Assembly (NCBI RefSeq): GCF_936943645.1
Contig: NZ_CAKZJO010000106.1
Coordinates: 38,079-102,078, forward strand
Direction: 5' to 3'
Source of the DNA: an uncultured Bradyrhizobium sp.
GTDB taxonomy: Bacteria > Pseudomonadota > Alphaproteobacteria > Rhizobiales > Xanthobacteraceae
DNA length: 64,000 nt
Position numbers and translations under genes: made by a program. The notes below the pieces were generated by a model that saw only the letters and a list, made by a program, of their open reading frames with translations, was not told the origin of the DNA and did no database searches. Positions within the stretch are counted from its first letter, which is position 1. Each line of letters starts with the position of its first letter. Shown here in pieces: positions 23,626 to 31,713 of the stretch.

Positions 23626-24102
23626 CTAGTGCATCGTGCCACCGGGCTGGCCGGCGTTGAAGACGCCGAGTTGGCGACCGATATCCAGGCCGGTCTGGGC
23701 ACCCTGGCCGATCTTCTTCAGCACGCTCCAGAAGCTCTGCAGCTCCATGTCGGTGGGCGGCGTGCTTGCTGCCGGCTCCATGCCGGGCTGGGCGCTGAAC
23801 ACGCCGAGCTGGTGACCGATATTCACGCCGGTCTGCACGCCCTGGCCGATCTTCTTCAGCACGCTCCAGAAGCTCTGCAGTTCCATGTCGGAGACCTGCG
23901 CCGAACCTTGCGTTTCCGGACCGGCCGAAAACGGCAGGAAACCTCCGCCGATGTTTCCGACGACACCACCGATGGTCTTCCCATTCTTGCCGCCGAGCAG
24001 ATTGCCGATAACGCGTCCGGCCGCACCGCCGAGGATGGAGCCGAATATCCCCTGCGGGTCCAGTTGGCCGTAGTCCTCATACTGCTGCTGTGTTCCAGTC
24101 AT
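23626..24102 (-). CDS. Glycine-zipper protein with two near-identical amphipathic repeats
   Basis: A 158-residue protein. The N-terminal part (residues ~18-55, GIFGSILGGAAGRVIGNLLG...) is glycine-zipper-like. Residues 72-102 and 118-148 are near-identical copies of one 31-residue unit (core ELQSFWSVLKKIGQG), a probable amphipathic cationic helix; the repeat period is 46 residues and DNA identity is very high. The protein ends GQPGGTMH. AGGAGA lies before ATG 24102. It sits between a BTAD regulator and an I9-like/S8 protease pair, so it could be their substrate or a secreted peptide precursor; this is inference. Confidence 0.8.
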   Translation of the reverse strand: MTGTQQQYEDYGQLDPQGIFGSILGGAAGRVIGNLLGGKNGKTIGGVVGNIGGGFLPFSAGPETQGSAQVSDMELQSFWSVLKKIGQGVQTGVNIGHQLGVFSAQPGMEPAASTPPTDMELQSFWSVLKKIGQGAQTGLDIGRQLGVFNAGQPGGTMH

Positions 24103-24188
24103 GATCAACGTCTCCTGATGAAGTGCCTGACCCGCGAGCGACACGCGCTTCCCGAAGGGAGTCGGGATCACTGTGCGGTCGGCCAGTG

Positions 24189-25013
24189 CTACGACAGGGA
24201 TCGTGATGCAGGCGTCACGTCGAGCGTGAAAGTTGCGTCAAAGTTCTTGGCGAGCGGCAATTTGAGTGAGGCAGATCGCGGGGAATTGCAGAACATGCGG
24301 CGAATTTCGCGCTGCAATTGTTCGGTCTCCTGATCCGGCACCGCGCGAACGTCCCGCCACAGCACGGAGCGGCAAAGGTCATACTGACGCAAAGCGTCGG
24401 CACGGCGACCGTGCTTCGCATAACAGCGCATCAATATGCGATGGACCCCCTCCTGAAGCGGGTCGATGGCGAGAATGCGCAGCGCGAGTGCGATCGCGAT
24501 ATCCACGTGCTCGCGCCCGTCGGCGTCCAGCAGGCCCGCAAGCGCCTGCATCGCTTGCGTCCTCAGTCGCTGACGCTCGGCCGACAGCCAGGCCTCGAAT
24601 TGGCAGGACGTCGAGCTGAGGCCCTCGAGAAGGTCGCCTCGATAAAGCACCGCCGCACGGGCCAGCCGCTCGGGATGGCCCTCCCTCAGCAAGCGCTCGA
24701 ATTCGCCGACATCGGTACTTATCGTGGTCGGGCAGATCCAGATGTCGCCGCGATCGGCCGAGATCACATCGGGATATTGCGGCAGCACGCGCCGCAAGGT
24801 GAGCAGAGCTTGTCGAAGGCTGGCGCGCGCGCGATCGCTGAAGTGGCCGTCCCATAACAGCGTGGCGAGCTTGCCGCGTGAAATGGCCCGTGGGGAACTC
24901 AGCGCGACATAGCCCAGAAGAGTTGCAGCCTTGCGGCTGGGGATCGGTACCGACTCACCGGAAGCAGAAATAACCTCGACACCGCCGAAGAGATTGATGT
25001 GGAGCAGCGACAT
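24189..25013 (-). CDS. BTAD-domain (SARP-like) transcriptional regulator
   Basis: A 274-residue regulator. The N-terminal half is a winged-helix DNA-binding domain of the OmpR type (LLHINLFGGVEVISASGESV, RKAATLLGYVALSSPRAISR, SLRQALLTLRRVLP). The C-terminal half is a bacterial transcriptional activator domain made of TPR-like helices (RGDLLEGL..., YAKHGRRADALRQYDLCRSVL). This is the SARP/BTAD architecture typical of pathway-specific activators, here without the AAA+ extension seen in large members. First gene of the unit with the duplicated-peptide protein, I9-like protein and S8 protease, so it probably controls them. Confidence 0.88.
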   Translation of the reverse strand: MSLLHINLFGGVEVISASGESVPIPSRKAATLLGYVALSSPRAISRGKLATLLWDGHFSDRARASLRQALLTLRRVLPQYPDVISADRGDIWICPTTISTDVGEFERLLREGHPERLARAAVLYRGDLLEGLSSTSCQFEAWLSAERQRLRTQAMQALAGLLDADGREHVDIAIALALRILAIDPLQEGVHRILMRCYAKHGRRADALRQYDLCRSVLWRDVRAVPDQETEQLQREIRRMFCNSPRSASLKLPLAKNFDATFTLDVTPASRSLS

Positions 25014-26068
25014 TGTCCTTATCCTCGGTCATTGTCTTCCGTCCCTCATGTCATCCACAGGCGAACATTTTTCTTCTGATCGCGACCGCCAAGTGTGGAC
25101 AGCACCCATCGCCCACACGTCGTCGGCCAAGTCGAAATGCTCGCGGCCACCATACAACCTGAATTAGACAAAGCAACGTACGTCGCCTGGCACCGCGTCA
25201 GCAAATTGTGAGCCGCTAAATTTCAAAGTGTGAGGTAGCCCATAGGCAGAATGCGAATTGCAGGCGCGGCGATCGCTCGCATTTGATGCATTCGACGACG
25301 ACGAGGGGAACAGCGGCGCGCGCCTGCTTGATATGTGACGCTGAACGCTGGGCAAATCTCGTTGGATCGCTGCGGTGGTTGCGTGAGCGGTCCGACGCAC
25401 GTGAGCATCGTGCACTTGCCGCGCTGAGGCGTGAACGAGCAGAAACGAAACCGCGTACCGCGGACGTGCGTCAGAAAGCCGCTGCGCGTATGTCAGTCAC
25501 AGTCACCGATTTCTTCTGCATGAAAACTCGGACGACGGTGGAGAGGAAGGAGTTCCACCAATCCAGCACACCGTCGCGCGCCTTGTCGCCGCAAGCCGCG
25601 TCGGGCACCGGCATGCTTCGCATCGCCGGAGCGCTCCGTAGTGCCCGAAGCGGGATGAAAGAGCGAAGCGAAACTCAACAGGATTCTCACTTCCGAGACG
25701 CGATGGTTTCGCAAGGGCTCTCCCCCTGCCAACGTCCAGGATCTCGCGCGGCTCCTGGCCTTTCCATCAATTGTGCACTGTGTGGTTCAGATCACAGCAG
25801 AATCGCGCACCTTCGCCTACAAACATCCTGCATGGCCGCAAACAAGGTAACGGCGGTACGCGTGAGGCTGCGGCGACGATCGACAGCTCCGGACTTTTCG
25901 AGGCCGCCTGGGTGAAGAGCCCGGCGGCTTTCTTCTTTGCAACGCAGCACTGAGGACGTGGAGGACCGGGCCTTCGCCGCGCCGAAGGGCCTCAGTCCCG
26001 CAGGCGGGACGAGCCCGGGCATGACGAATTCTCGACGCGATGCTTCTCGATCGAGGTGAAGCTTTCGC
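25014..26068. other. Long noncoding stretch with repeats and a terminator-like hairpin
   Basis: 1,055 bp upstream of the BTAD gene and before the DUF2934 gene. The ORFs here show no protein-like composition and no known motif. Notable items are a dispersed repeat (25660-25735), a CRP/FNR-like dyad TGTGGTTCAGATCACA at about 25780-25796, and a hairpin with T-rich tail at about 25903-25938 (CCGCCTGGG...GCCCGGCGG then CTTTCTTCTTT). The BTAD promoter must lie in the first ~200 bp, which show no clear motif. Confidence 0.5.
25660..25735. repeat. Short dispersed repeat, copy 2
   Basis: Begins AGAGCGAAGCGAAACTCAAC and ends GATGGTTTCGCAAGGGCTCT. It matches the copies at 20943-21018 and 26447-26518 at both ends; the middles differ. 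Confidence 0.65.
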
Positions 26069-26347
26069 CTACGGACCGCCCGCGCCCTTGCGCTCCTCGC
26101 GCTCGTCCTCCAGCTGCCGCTCCGCGTCGAGCCAGAACTCGAGATCGCGACCCGCCGGCCGTCCCGCCTGCTCCCAGAGCTCGTAGGCCCGGGTGCGGAC
26201 CTGGCCGCGGCGCATCATGCGGCGGAGCTTTCGCTTCAGCTCCTCGGCAAAGCTGCGGAAGCGATGGCCGGTGGGTTCGTCCTTGACGAGCGCGGCCGCT
26301 CGCGTGGCGAGTTCGATCTGGTGCTCTATCTTCTTCTGCTCGTCCAC
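26069..26347 (-). CDS. DUF2934 family protein
   Basis: A 92-residue protein. The second half carries the DUF2934 signature RAYELWEQAGRPAGRDLEFW followed by LDAERQLEDE. The first half is a basic helix (FRSFAEELKRKLRRMMRRG). The start is a GTG (GTGGACGAG) with no strong ribosome site. DUF2934 proteins are small, common in rhizobia and of unknown function; charge and length suggest a nucleic-acid or protein-binding adaptor. A second, shorter DUF2934 protein is at 26726. Confidence 0.82.
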   Translation of the reverse strand: MDEQKKIEHQIELATRAAALVKDEPTGHRFRSFAEELKRKLRRMMRRGQVRTRAYELWEQAGRPAGRDLEFWLDAERQLEDEREERKGAGGP

Positions 26348-26446
26348 CGCCGATGCTGCCGTGGGAAAGTGTTGTTGTCAGAGCCCGTGCTGTTCAAGCA
26401 GTGAATTCATTTCCGGGATGGTCCGTTCCCTCGGCGCGGCATGGGA

Positions 26447-26518
26447 AGAGCGCAGCGAAACTCATCGGAATCTGGATGACGTGGCGCATGACGGGTTTCG
26501 CAAGGGCTCACCCCATTC
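26447..26518. repeat. Short dispersed repeat, copy 3
   Basis: Begins AGAGCGCAGCGAAACTCATC and ends GGGTTTCGCAAGGGCTCACC. It lies between the two DUF2934 loci. Confidence 0.65.
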
Positions 26519-26543
26519 TGCGCATCACATCAAGTCGACGTCG

Positions 26544-26729
26544 CTAGTGCCAGGTCGTATCGGCCTCGACGATCACCGCCCTGACTTCCGGATCCTCGGT
26601 GGTGTTGCAGGTGCAGGGCATGCCCTCGCCGCAGCGGCAGCCGCCGGGCTTGTCGCTCCAGGCTCGGAGTGGATGGTTTTCACAGACCCATCCGAGACCG
26701 CGGCAGAACGGGCACAGCTTCTCGGTCAC
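26544..26729 (-). CDS. Small Cys-rich zinc-ribbon-like protein
   Basis: A 61-residue protein starting at GTG: MTEKLCPFCRGLGWVCENHP, then GGCRCGEGMPCTCNTTEDPE. Cysteine pairs CPFC and later CRCGEGMPCTC could form a zinc site, as in small rubredoxin/DnaJ-CxxC-like proteins. Such proteins are common in Bradyrhizobium and have no known function. Its GTG overlaps the TGA of the upstream DUF2934 gene (GTGA), so the two are translationally coupled. Confidence 0.75.
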   Translation of the reverse strand: MTEKLCPFCRGLGWVCENHPLRAWSDKPGGCRCGEGMPCTCNTTEDPEVRAVIVEADTTWH

Positions 26730-26887
26730 AGCGTATCCGGCGTGCGCAAGGTGCTCGACTTGTCCTCGTTGCGCAGCTCCTGCTCGGCGGCGTGCCAGAA
26801 CTCGTCGTCACGGCCTTCGGGCTTGCCGGCCTGCTCCCAGAGGCGATGCGCGCGGTCTCTGATCTCCTGCTCGGTCGGGTCGGACAA
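26726..26887 (-). CDS. Short DUF2934 family protein
   Basis: A 53-residue protein using a TTG start at 26887 (GGAGA lies six bases before it); sequence MSDPTEQEIRDRAHRLWEQA, then GKPEGRDDEFWHAAEQELRN. It has the DUF2934 core (RAHRLWEQAGKPEGRDDEFW) and little else. A longer in-frame extension to 26965 has no ribosome site. It overlaps the Cys-rich gene by four bases (GTGA). It is distinct from the longer DUF2934 protein at 26069. Confidence 0.75.
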   Translation of the reverse strand: MSDPTEQEIRDRAHRLWEQAGKPEGRDDEFWHAAEQELRNEDKSSTLRTPDTL

Positions 26888-27113
26888 TGGTGTCTCCTGC
26901 TGATGACGCACGGCCCACCCTGGGGGGGCATGGGGGGCTTGGAGGCGGGCCGTGCAGGCCAGCAATCGGCGGCGACTCTGGCCCGCGGATTCAAGCGTCG
27001 ATCGTGCCCTGGAGTTCCTAGCCGCGCGTCGGGGCGACGCCGCAACGAAGGCGCGCCGTGCTGCTCGCGACGCGAGCCGTGCCTGCCGATATCGGGAGCG
27101 AGGAGATGAGAAT

Positions 27114-27190
27114 TGGTAGCGGGAGAGGGACTCGAACCCCCGACCCCAGGATTATGATTCCCGTGCTCTAACCAGCTGAGCTACCCCGCC
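27114..27190 (-). tRNA. tRNA-Met (CAT), elongator
   Basis: Reading from 27190 down: GGCGGGG acceptor arm, TAGCTCAGCTGGTTAGAGCA D-arm, CGGGAATCATAATCCTG anticodon arm with CAT, GGGGTTCGAGTCCCT T-arm, and TCCCGC-TA-CCA end. All four arms pair and CCA is encoded. GAGCAC...CATAAT...GGGGTC resembles elongator tRNA-Met rather than initiator; an Ile(CAT) lysidine tRNA is the alternative. Confidence 0.95.
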
Positions 27191-27444
27191 ACAGGGTCGC
27201 GAACGGCGAAAGGCCGATCTCGCGAACGCGCGGCATATAAAGAAGGGGGCGGCGGGAAGTCAAGCTAAGGTCGGGCGATTGGCCGCGTGAATTCGGCGCC
27301 GGATTCAGTCGATTTCGGGCGTCCGACTCGCGGTCGCTCCCCTCACCCTGAATCCGCGCTTTTGCGCGGATTTCGGCCGCATCCGCCTTCGCCAAGGCTA
27401 CGGCGGAACAAGGGCGGGGAGAGGCGAAGGACGCGCGAAATCTC

Positions 27445-27801
27445 CTACTTCGGCCTCACATTGGGGTCGCCGCCGGGGCTGCCGGGGGGCGGGATCACCG
27501 GGGTGTTGCCGCCGGCGTCCGGGGCCGGGGCGTGCATCTCGGGATCAACCCCGGCGGGCGGGCAGAGCACGCCGTCGGATTTCGCCAGCTTGTCGCCGAG
27601 CGGTTCCCGCGACTGGCCGGTGGTGGTGCCGTCGGCCTGCCGGTTGGGCCGGTCCTGCGGCAGGCAGTTGGCGGCATGTTGCGGGGATGGCGGCGCGGTC
27701 GCTTGCGGCGGCGTCGCCGGGGCGGGGGGCGCCTGCGCGATCGCACCGCCGGAGGCGGCGACCGCGAGGCTGGCCAGGATGATGTTCGCTATCGTGCGCA
27801 T
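27445..27801 (-). CDS. Secreted Pro-rich protein of unknown function
   Basis: A 118-residue protein with a signal peptide (MRTIANIILASLAVAASGGA ending IAQA). The mature part is Pro/Ala rich (PPAPATPPQATAPPSPQHAA) followed by a Cys/Pro region (NCLPQDRPNRQADGTTTGQS) and a tail with Pro and Gly (NTPVIPPPGSPGGDPNVRP). The two cysteines (NCLP, VLCPP) could form a disulfide. The gene is followed by the tRNA-Met gene and preceded by the methyltransferase. No domain is recognised. It is probably periplasmic. Confidence 0.72.
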   Translation of the reverse strand: MRTIANIILASLAVAASGGAIAQAPPAPATPPQATAPPSPQHAANCLPQDRPNRQADGTTTGQSREPLGDKLAKSDGVLCPPAGVDPEMHAPAPDAGGNTPVIPPPGSPGGDPNVRPK

Positions 27802-27885
27802 GGAAGCAAAACGCGCGGGAACGGGGCGATGTTCCCGGGCGGTGCGCGATGTGATCGGAGATGACCGAGCAAGCGCCTCGTGCGG

Positions 27886-28524
27886 CTACGCCTTGCGGTA
27901 GCGGATCAGCGAAAAGTGACCCATCGGCGGCATCGGGCGGCGCTCCGTCAGCGTGATGCCGCCGTGTTTGGCGGCCCAGTTGACGAGGCGGGCCCAGGGG
28001 AATTCCGGGCGCCAGCCGAGGCGGCGGGCGATCGGGGCAAAGCCGAGCTCGAACAGTTTGCGCGGACCACTCTCGGCGCCGATGTGGTTGACCAGGATCA
28101 GCTCGCCGCCCGGCTTGAGCACGCGCACGAACTCGTCGAGCGTGCCTTCGGGATCGGGCACGGCGGTGATGACGTATTGCGCCACCACCGCGTCGAAGAA
28201 GTTTGATGGGAAGGCGAGGTTCTTGGCGTCCATCACCGAGAGCACTTCGACATTGGAGAGGCGAAGCGCGCGCACGCGCTGCTGCGCCTTGCGCAGCATC
28301 GGCTCGGAAATGTCGACGCCGCAGATCTTCGTGGTGCGCGAATAATCGGACAGCGACAGGCCGGTGCCGACGCCGACGTCGAGGATGCGCCCGCCGATGC
28401 GATCGGCCTCCGCGATGGTCGATTGCCGGCCGGCGTCGAACACCTTGCCGAACACGAGATCGTAGACCGGTGCCCAGCGGCCATAGGCCTTCTCGACCCC
28501 GGCCCGCGAGATGTCTGCTGCCAT
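27886..28524 (-). CDS. Class I SAM-dependent methyltransferase, PmtA/UbiE-like
   Basis: A 212-residue methyltransferase. The start VEKAYGRWAPVYDLVFGKVF and glycine motif RILDVGVGTGLSLSDYSRTT (SAM motif I) resemble the Rhodobacter-type phosphatidylethanolamine N-methyltransferase (PmtA family), which makes phosphatidylcholine. Motif II (GVDISEPML), VMDAKNLAFPSNFFDAVVA and the late RVLKPGGELILVN complete the fold. The long alpha/beta fold also allows other small-molecule substrates, so PmtA is a likely but unproven assignment. It precedes the mnmA gene by 23 bases on the same strand. Confidence 0.85.
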   Translation of the reverse strand: MAADISRAGVEKAYGRWAPVYDLVFGKVFDAGRQSTIAEADRIGGRILDVGVGTGLSLSDYSRTTKICGVDISEPMLRKAQQRVRALRLSNVEVLSVMDAKNLAFPSNFFDAVVAQYVITAVPDPEGTLDEFVRVLKPGGELILVNHIGAESGPRKLFELGFAPIARRLGWRPEFPWARLVNWAAKHGGITLTERRPMPPMGHFSLIRYRKA

Positions 28525-28547
28525 GCCCCCTGCCCTGCCCGGAATGT

Positions 28548-29729
28548 CTAGCCGCGCACCGCTTCAGCGAGCGGCCTCGCTGCGTTGCTTGCGACCTTCG
28601 CGGCGGCGCTCTGAATGAAGCCGCCGCCGAGCACGCGCGCCTGCCCCGAAGGCGCGTCGTAGAACACGCAGGCCTGGCCGGGCGAGACGCCCTCCTCGCC
28701 GGCGACGAGCTCGACCTCGTAATGGCCGTCGCTGCCGCGCAGCCACGCCGGCTGCGGCGCGCGCGTCGAGCGGACGCGCACGAACAGCTCGAGGCCGGCG
28801 CCGATGGCGCGGTCGATGTCGCCGCCGCCGATCCAGTTGACGTCGCGCAGGGCGATGCGGTGCATCTTCAGGGCATCGCGCGGGCCGACGACGACGCGGC
28901 GGGTCGCTGCCTCCAGCCGCACCACGAACAGCGGCGCGTGGGCGGCGATGCCGAGGCCGCGGCGCTGGCCGACGGTGAAATTGGCGATGCCGTTGTGCCG
29001 GCCGAGCACGCGTCCCTCGAGATCGACGATGTCGCCGGGATCCATCGCGTTCGGCCGCAGGCGGGTGATGATGTCGGTGTAGCGGCCGGTCGGCACGAAG
29101 CAGATGTCCTGGCTATCGTGCTTGTCGGCGACGCTGAGGCCGAAGCGGCGCGCGAGCTCGCGCGTCTCGGGCTTGGTCATGTCGCCGAGCGGAAAGCGCA
29201 GGAAGTCGAGCTGCTCTTGCGTCGTCGCGAACAGGAAATAGCTCTGGTCGCGGTCGGCGTCGGCGGCGCAGACCAGCGCGCGCGAGCCGTCCTCGCGCCG
29301 GCGCGAGGCGACGTAATGGCCGGTGGCGAGCGCCTGCGCGCCGAGCTCGCGCGCGGTCTTCAGGAGGTCGCGGAATTTGACCGAGCGGTTGCACTCGATG
29401 CAGGGCACCGGCGTTTCACCGAGCGCATAGGAGTCGGCGAAATTGTCGATGACAGACTCGCGAAAGCGGTCCTCGTAGTCGAGCACGTAATGGGGAATGC
29501 CGAGCTTGGCGGCGACGTCGCGGGCGTCGTGGATGTCCTGGCCGGCGCAGCAGGCGCCCTTGCGGTGGGTCGCCGCGCCATGGTCGTAGAGCTGCAGCGT
29601 GATGCCGACGACGTCGTAGCCTTCCGCCTTCAGAAGCGCAGCCGTCGTCGAGGAATCGACGCCGCCCGACATGGCGACAACGACCCTGGTGTCCTCAGGA
29701 CGGCCTTCGAGATCCAGACTGTTGAGCAT
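28548..29729 (-). CDS. mnmA: tRNA-specific 2-thiouridylase MnmA
   Basis: A 393-residue enzyme that thiolates U34 in tRNAs for Glu, Gln and Lys, in the cytoplasm. The ATP-binding P-loop is MSGGVDSSTTAALL; the first catalytic Cys lies in PCIECNRSVKF and the second in DSQDICFVPTG. The C-terminal beta-barrel contains RHNGIANFTVGQRRGLGI and VSPGQACVFYD. Length is normal. ATG 29729 has AAGG ahead and gives the expected N terminus LNSLDLEGRPEDTRVVVAMS. The methyltransferase gene follows 23 bases later. Confidence 0.95.
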   Translation of the reverse strand: MLNSLDLEGRPEDTRVVVAMSGGVDSSTTAALLKAEGYDVVGITLQLYDHGAATHRKGACCAGQDIHDARDVAAKLGIPHYVLDYEDRFRESVIDNFADSYALGETPVPCIECNRSVKFRDLLKTARELGAQALATGHYVASRRREDGSRALVCAADADRDQSYFLFATTQEQLDFLRFPLGDMTKPETRELARRFGLSVADKHDSQDICFVPTGRYTDIITRLRPNAMDPGDIVDLEGRVLGRHNGIANFTVGQRRGLGIAAHAPLFVVRLEAATRRVVVGPRDALKMHRIALRDVNWIGGGDIDRAIGAGLELFVRVRSTRAPQPAWLRGSDGHYEVELVAGEEGVSPGQACVFYDAPSGQARVLGGGFIQSAAAKVASNAARPLAEAVRG

Positions 29730-30077
29730 GGGCCTTAAGGGGTTGTGACGGCGGCGTGCGGCGATCCGCGATTTCATGCCTCTCGCGGGACATCGGCGAT
29801 CCCCGGGAACTTCAGTTCCCGAAAGGCACGGCGGCCCGGTCGAAAGCGGCTGAGAGTAACCTCTTTAATATAGGCGGCATTCCGGTGAAGCAATCACGCA
29901 CGCCACGGGCTTAGGGCAATTCTTGCCGGGGCGGCAGAAATGGCGGGGTTGCGGCGGGCCCCAGTGCGCCGGCCACGAATCATCAACATATTGATTTTGC
30001 TGTATAAAATCACGCCCGACGGCGCTGGCCCGCTCCTTGCTCCCTTGATGCCGAAGTTTGTTTCCAAGGGGTCGCCT
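29730..30077. other. Divergent promoter region between mnmA and fliK
   Basis: 348 bp with no gene. It contains a perfect inverted repeat GGGAACTTCAGTTCCC at 29805-29820 and an AT-richer spot around 29870 (CTCTTTAATATAGGCGGC). No CtrA, sigma-54 or sigma-28 motif was clear. Confidence 0.45.
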
Positions 30078-31700
30078 GTGGTCAGTCGTACGTCAGATGT
30101 CGTGGCCAGCGTGCAAGTTCCGAGCACGCAGCAAAAACCTGCGCGGTCGCAGAGCACCAAGGACGCGCAGCAGGCGCCCGACTCCTTCGGGTCGCTGGTC
30201 GACAGCAACACCCAGGCCATCAACACCAACGCCGCCGCGCAGGACAGCGCACCGCGCCGGAGCGATCCGTCCTCCGCCGACAAGGGCCCGCGCGACACCT
30301 CCTCCACGGATCAACCCGCGCAGAGCAGGGCGAGCGACGACACGTCCGCCTCCGCCAGGGACGACAAGACTGGCGATACCACCGCCGATCCGGCCAAGGA
30401 CGCCGGGATCAAGGCCAAGGATAAGACCAAGGATAAGACCAAGGACAAGTCCGAGACCTCGGACGCCAAATCGGCTGACGCGTCCGACGAGACCAAGGGC
30501 GAGGCCACCGATGGGCTTGCCGCCGCCGTGGATGCGGCGGCAACCGCGCCGACCGATGCGGCGCAGGCCGCCGTGCCTGATCCGAACGCCATCGTGGTTG
30601 CCGCACCTAGCGTCCCGACCGATGCGAACGCCGCGCCGAGCCAGGCCGCCACCTCGTCACCGCTGACGATTGCTGCCGCCGGCATCGCCGCCAGCGCCTC
30701 GACCGCGGCGCAGATCGCGGGCGGCAAGACCGACACCGCCACGCCGGAAGACAAGAGCGCCAAGACCGCCGGCGCCAAGGTCGACGCCGACACTTCGGCG
30801 GCGCTGGGCGATGCCGCGACCGGCGCAACCGATGCGACCGCGACCGACACCAAGCCGACTGCCGGACTGATCCCCGTCAATCAGGGTACGCCGAAAACCT
30901 CGTTCCAGGCCGTCGCCACCGCGCAAGGCCAGTCCGACGTCTCCAATATCGGCCAGGACACCGGCAAGGCGAACGCCGCCACCGCGCAGGCGCCGGGCGC
31001 TGCGACCGCCAATGCGGCCGCGCATCCGCAGGTCGCCAAGCCGCAGGCAGACGGCGCAGCGACCGAGACCAAGCCGGGTGCGGCCGACCGCACCGCCGAT
31101 GCGCCCCAGGGCGCGCCGACCACGCCCACCCATGCAGGCCCGCAAGGTCTGGTCGCCCCGACCGACACCAGCGCCCAGGCCGCTGCGGCCGTGCAGGCGC
31201 CGCTGACGAATACGACTTCGACCGCGTCCGCATCGACCGCGACGTTGACCGCGACCGCGGCCACCAACATGGCCGTGCCTGTCACCGGCATCCCGGTCGA
31301 GATCGCGGCCGCGATCCGCTCCGGCAAGTCCCGCTTCGACATCAGCCTCGATCCGGCCGAGCTCGGCCGCATCGATGTGCGCATCAACGTCGACCGCGCC
31401 GGCAACGTCACCTCGCATCTCACCGTGGAGAAGCCGGAGACGCTGCAGATGCTGCGCCAGGACGCGCCGCAATTGCAGCGCGCGCTCGATGATGCCGGCC
31501 TCAAGACCGGCAGCAACGGATTGTCATTCAGCCTGCGCGACCAGAACTCGTCGGGCCAGAATTCCGGCCAGGGCAACGACAATGGCGGCAATGCCCGCCG
31601 GCTGATCATCAGCGAGGACGACAGCGTTCCCGCCGCGCCCGTGGGACGCAGCTACGGCCGCATGCTCGGTTCAAGCAGCGGCGTCGATATCAGAGTGTGA
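30078..31700 (+). CDS. fliK: Flagellar hook-length control protein FliK
   Basis: About 540 residues. FliK measures hook length and switches the flagellar export gate to late substrates. The N-terminal and central regions are long, disordered and rich in Ala, Thr, Asp and Lys, with repeats such as KDKTKDKTKDKS, as expected for a length-measuring protein. The C-terminal switch domain (VPVTGIPVEIAAAIRSGKSR, ISLDPAELGRIDVRINVDRA, TLQMLRQDAPQLQRALDDAG) is the Flg_hook domain. GTG 30078 (VVSRTSDVVAS) with AAGGGG before it is preferred; ATG 30048 is possible. flgD follows 13 bases later. Confidence 0.88.
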   Translation: MVSRTSDVVASVQVPSTQQKPARSQSTKDAQQAPDSFGSLVDSNTQAINTNAAAQDSAPRRSDPSSADKGPRDTSSTDQPAQSRASDDTSASARDDKTGDTTADPAKDAGIKAKDKTKDKTKDKSETSDAKSADASDETKGEATDGLAAAVDAAATAPTDAAQAAVPDPNAIVVAAPSVPTDANAAPSQAATSSPLTIAAAGIAASASTAAQIAGGKTDTATPEDKSAKTAGAKVDADTSAALGDAATGATDATATDTKPTAGLIPVNQGTPKTSFQAVATAQGQSDVSNIGQDTGKANAATAQAPGAATANAAAHPQVAKPQADGAATETKPGAADRTADAPQGAPTTPTHAGPQGLVAPTDTSAQAAAAVQAPLTNTTSTASASTATLTATAATNMAVPVTGIPVEIAAAIRSGKSRFDISLDPAELGRIDVRINVDRAGNVTSHLTVEKPETLQMLRQDAPQLQRALDDAGLKTGSNGLSFSLRDQNSSGQNSGQGNDNGGNARRLIISEDDSVPAAPVGRSYGRMLGSSSGVDIRV

Positions 31701-31713
31701 GGAGTATCAGGCC

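Noticed and set aside
25283..25915. 210-residue plus-strand frame in the gap before DUF2934
   Set aside because: No signal, motif or ribosome site; runs through a dispersed repeat and a hairpin.
29940..29960. Possible sigma-54 promoter before fliK
   Set aside because: TGGCGGGGTTGC has only 7 bases between the GG and GC elements, not the 10 required.
29894..30307. Minus-strand 137-residue frame over the fliK start
   Set aside because: Antisense to fliK's 5' end; no family match and no start site support.
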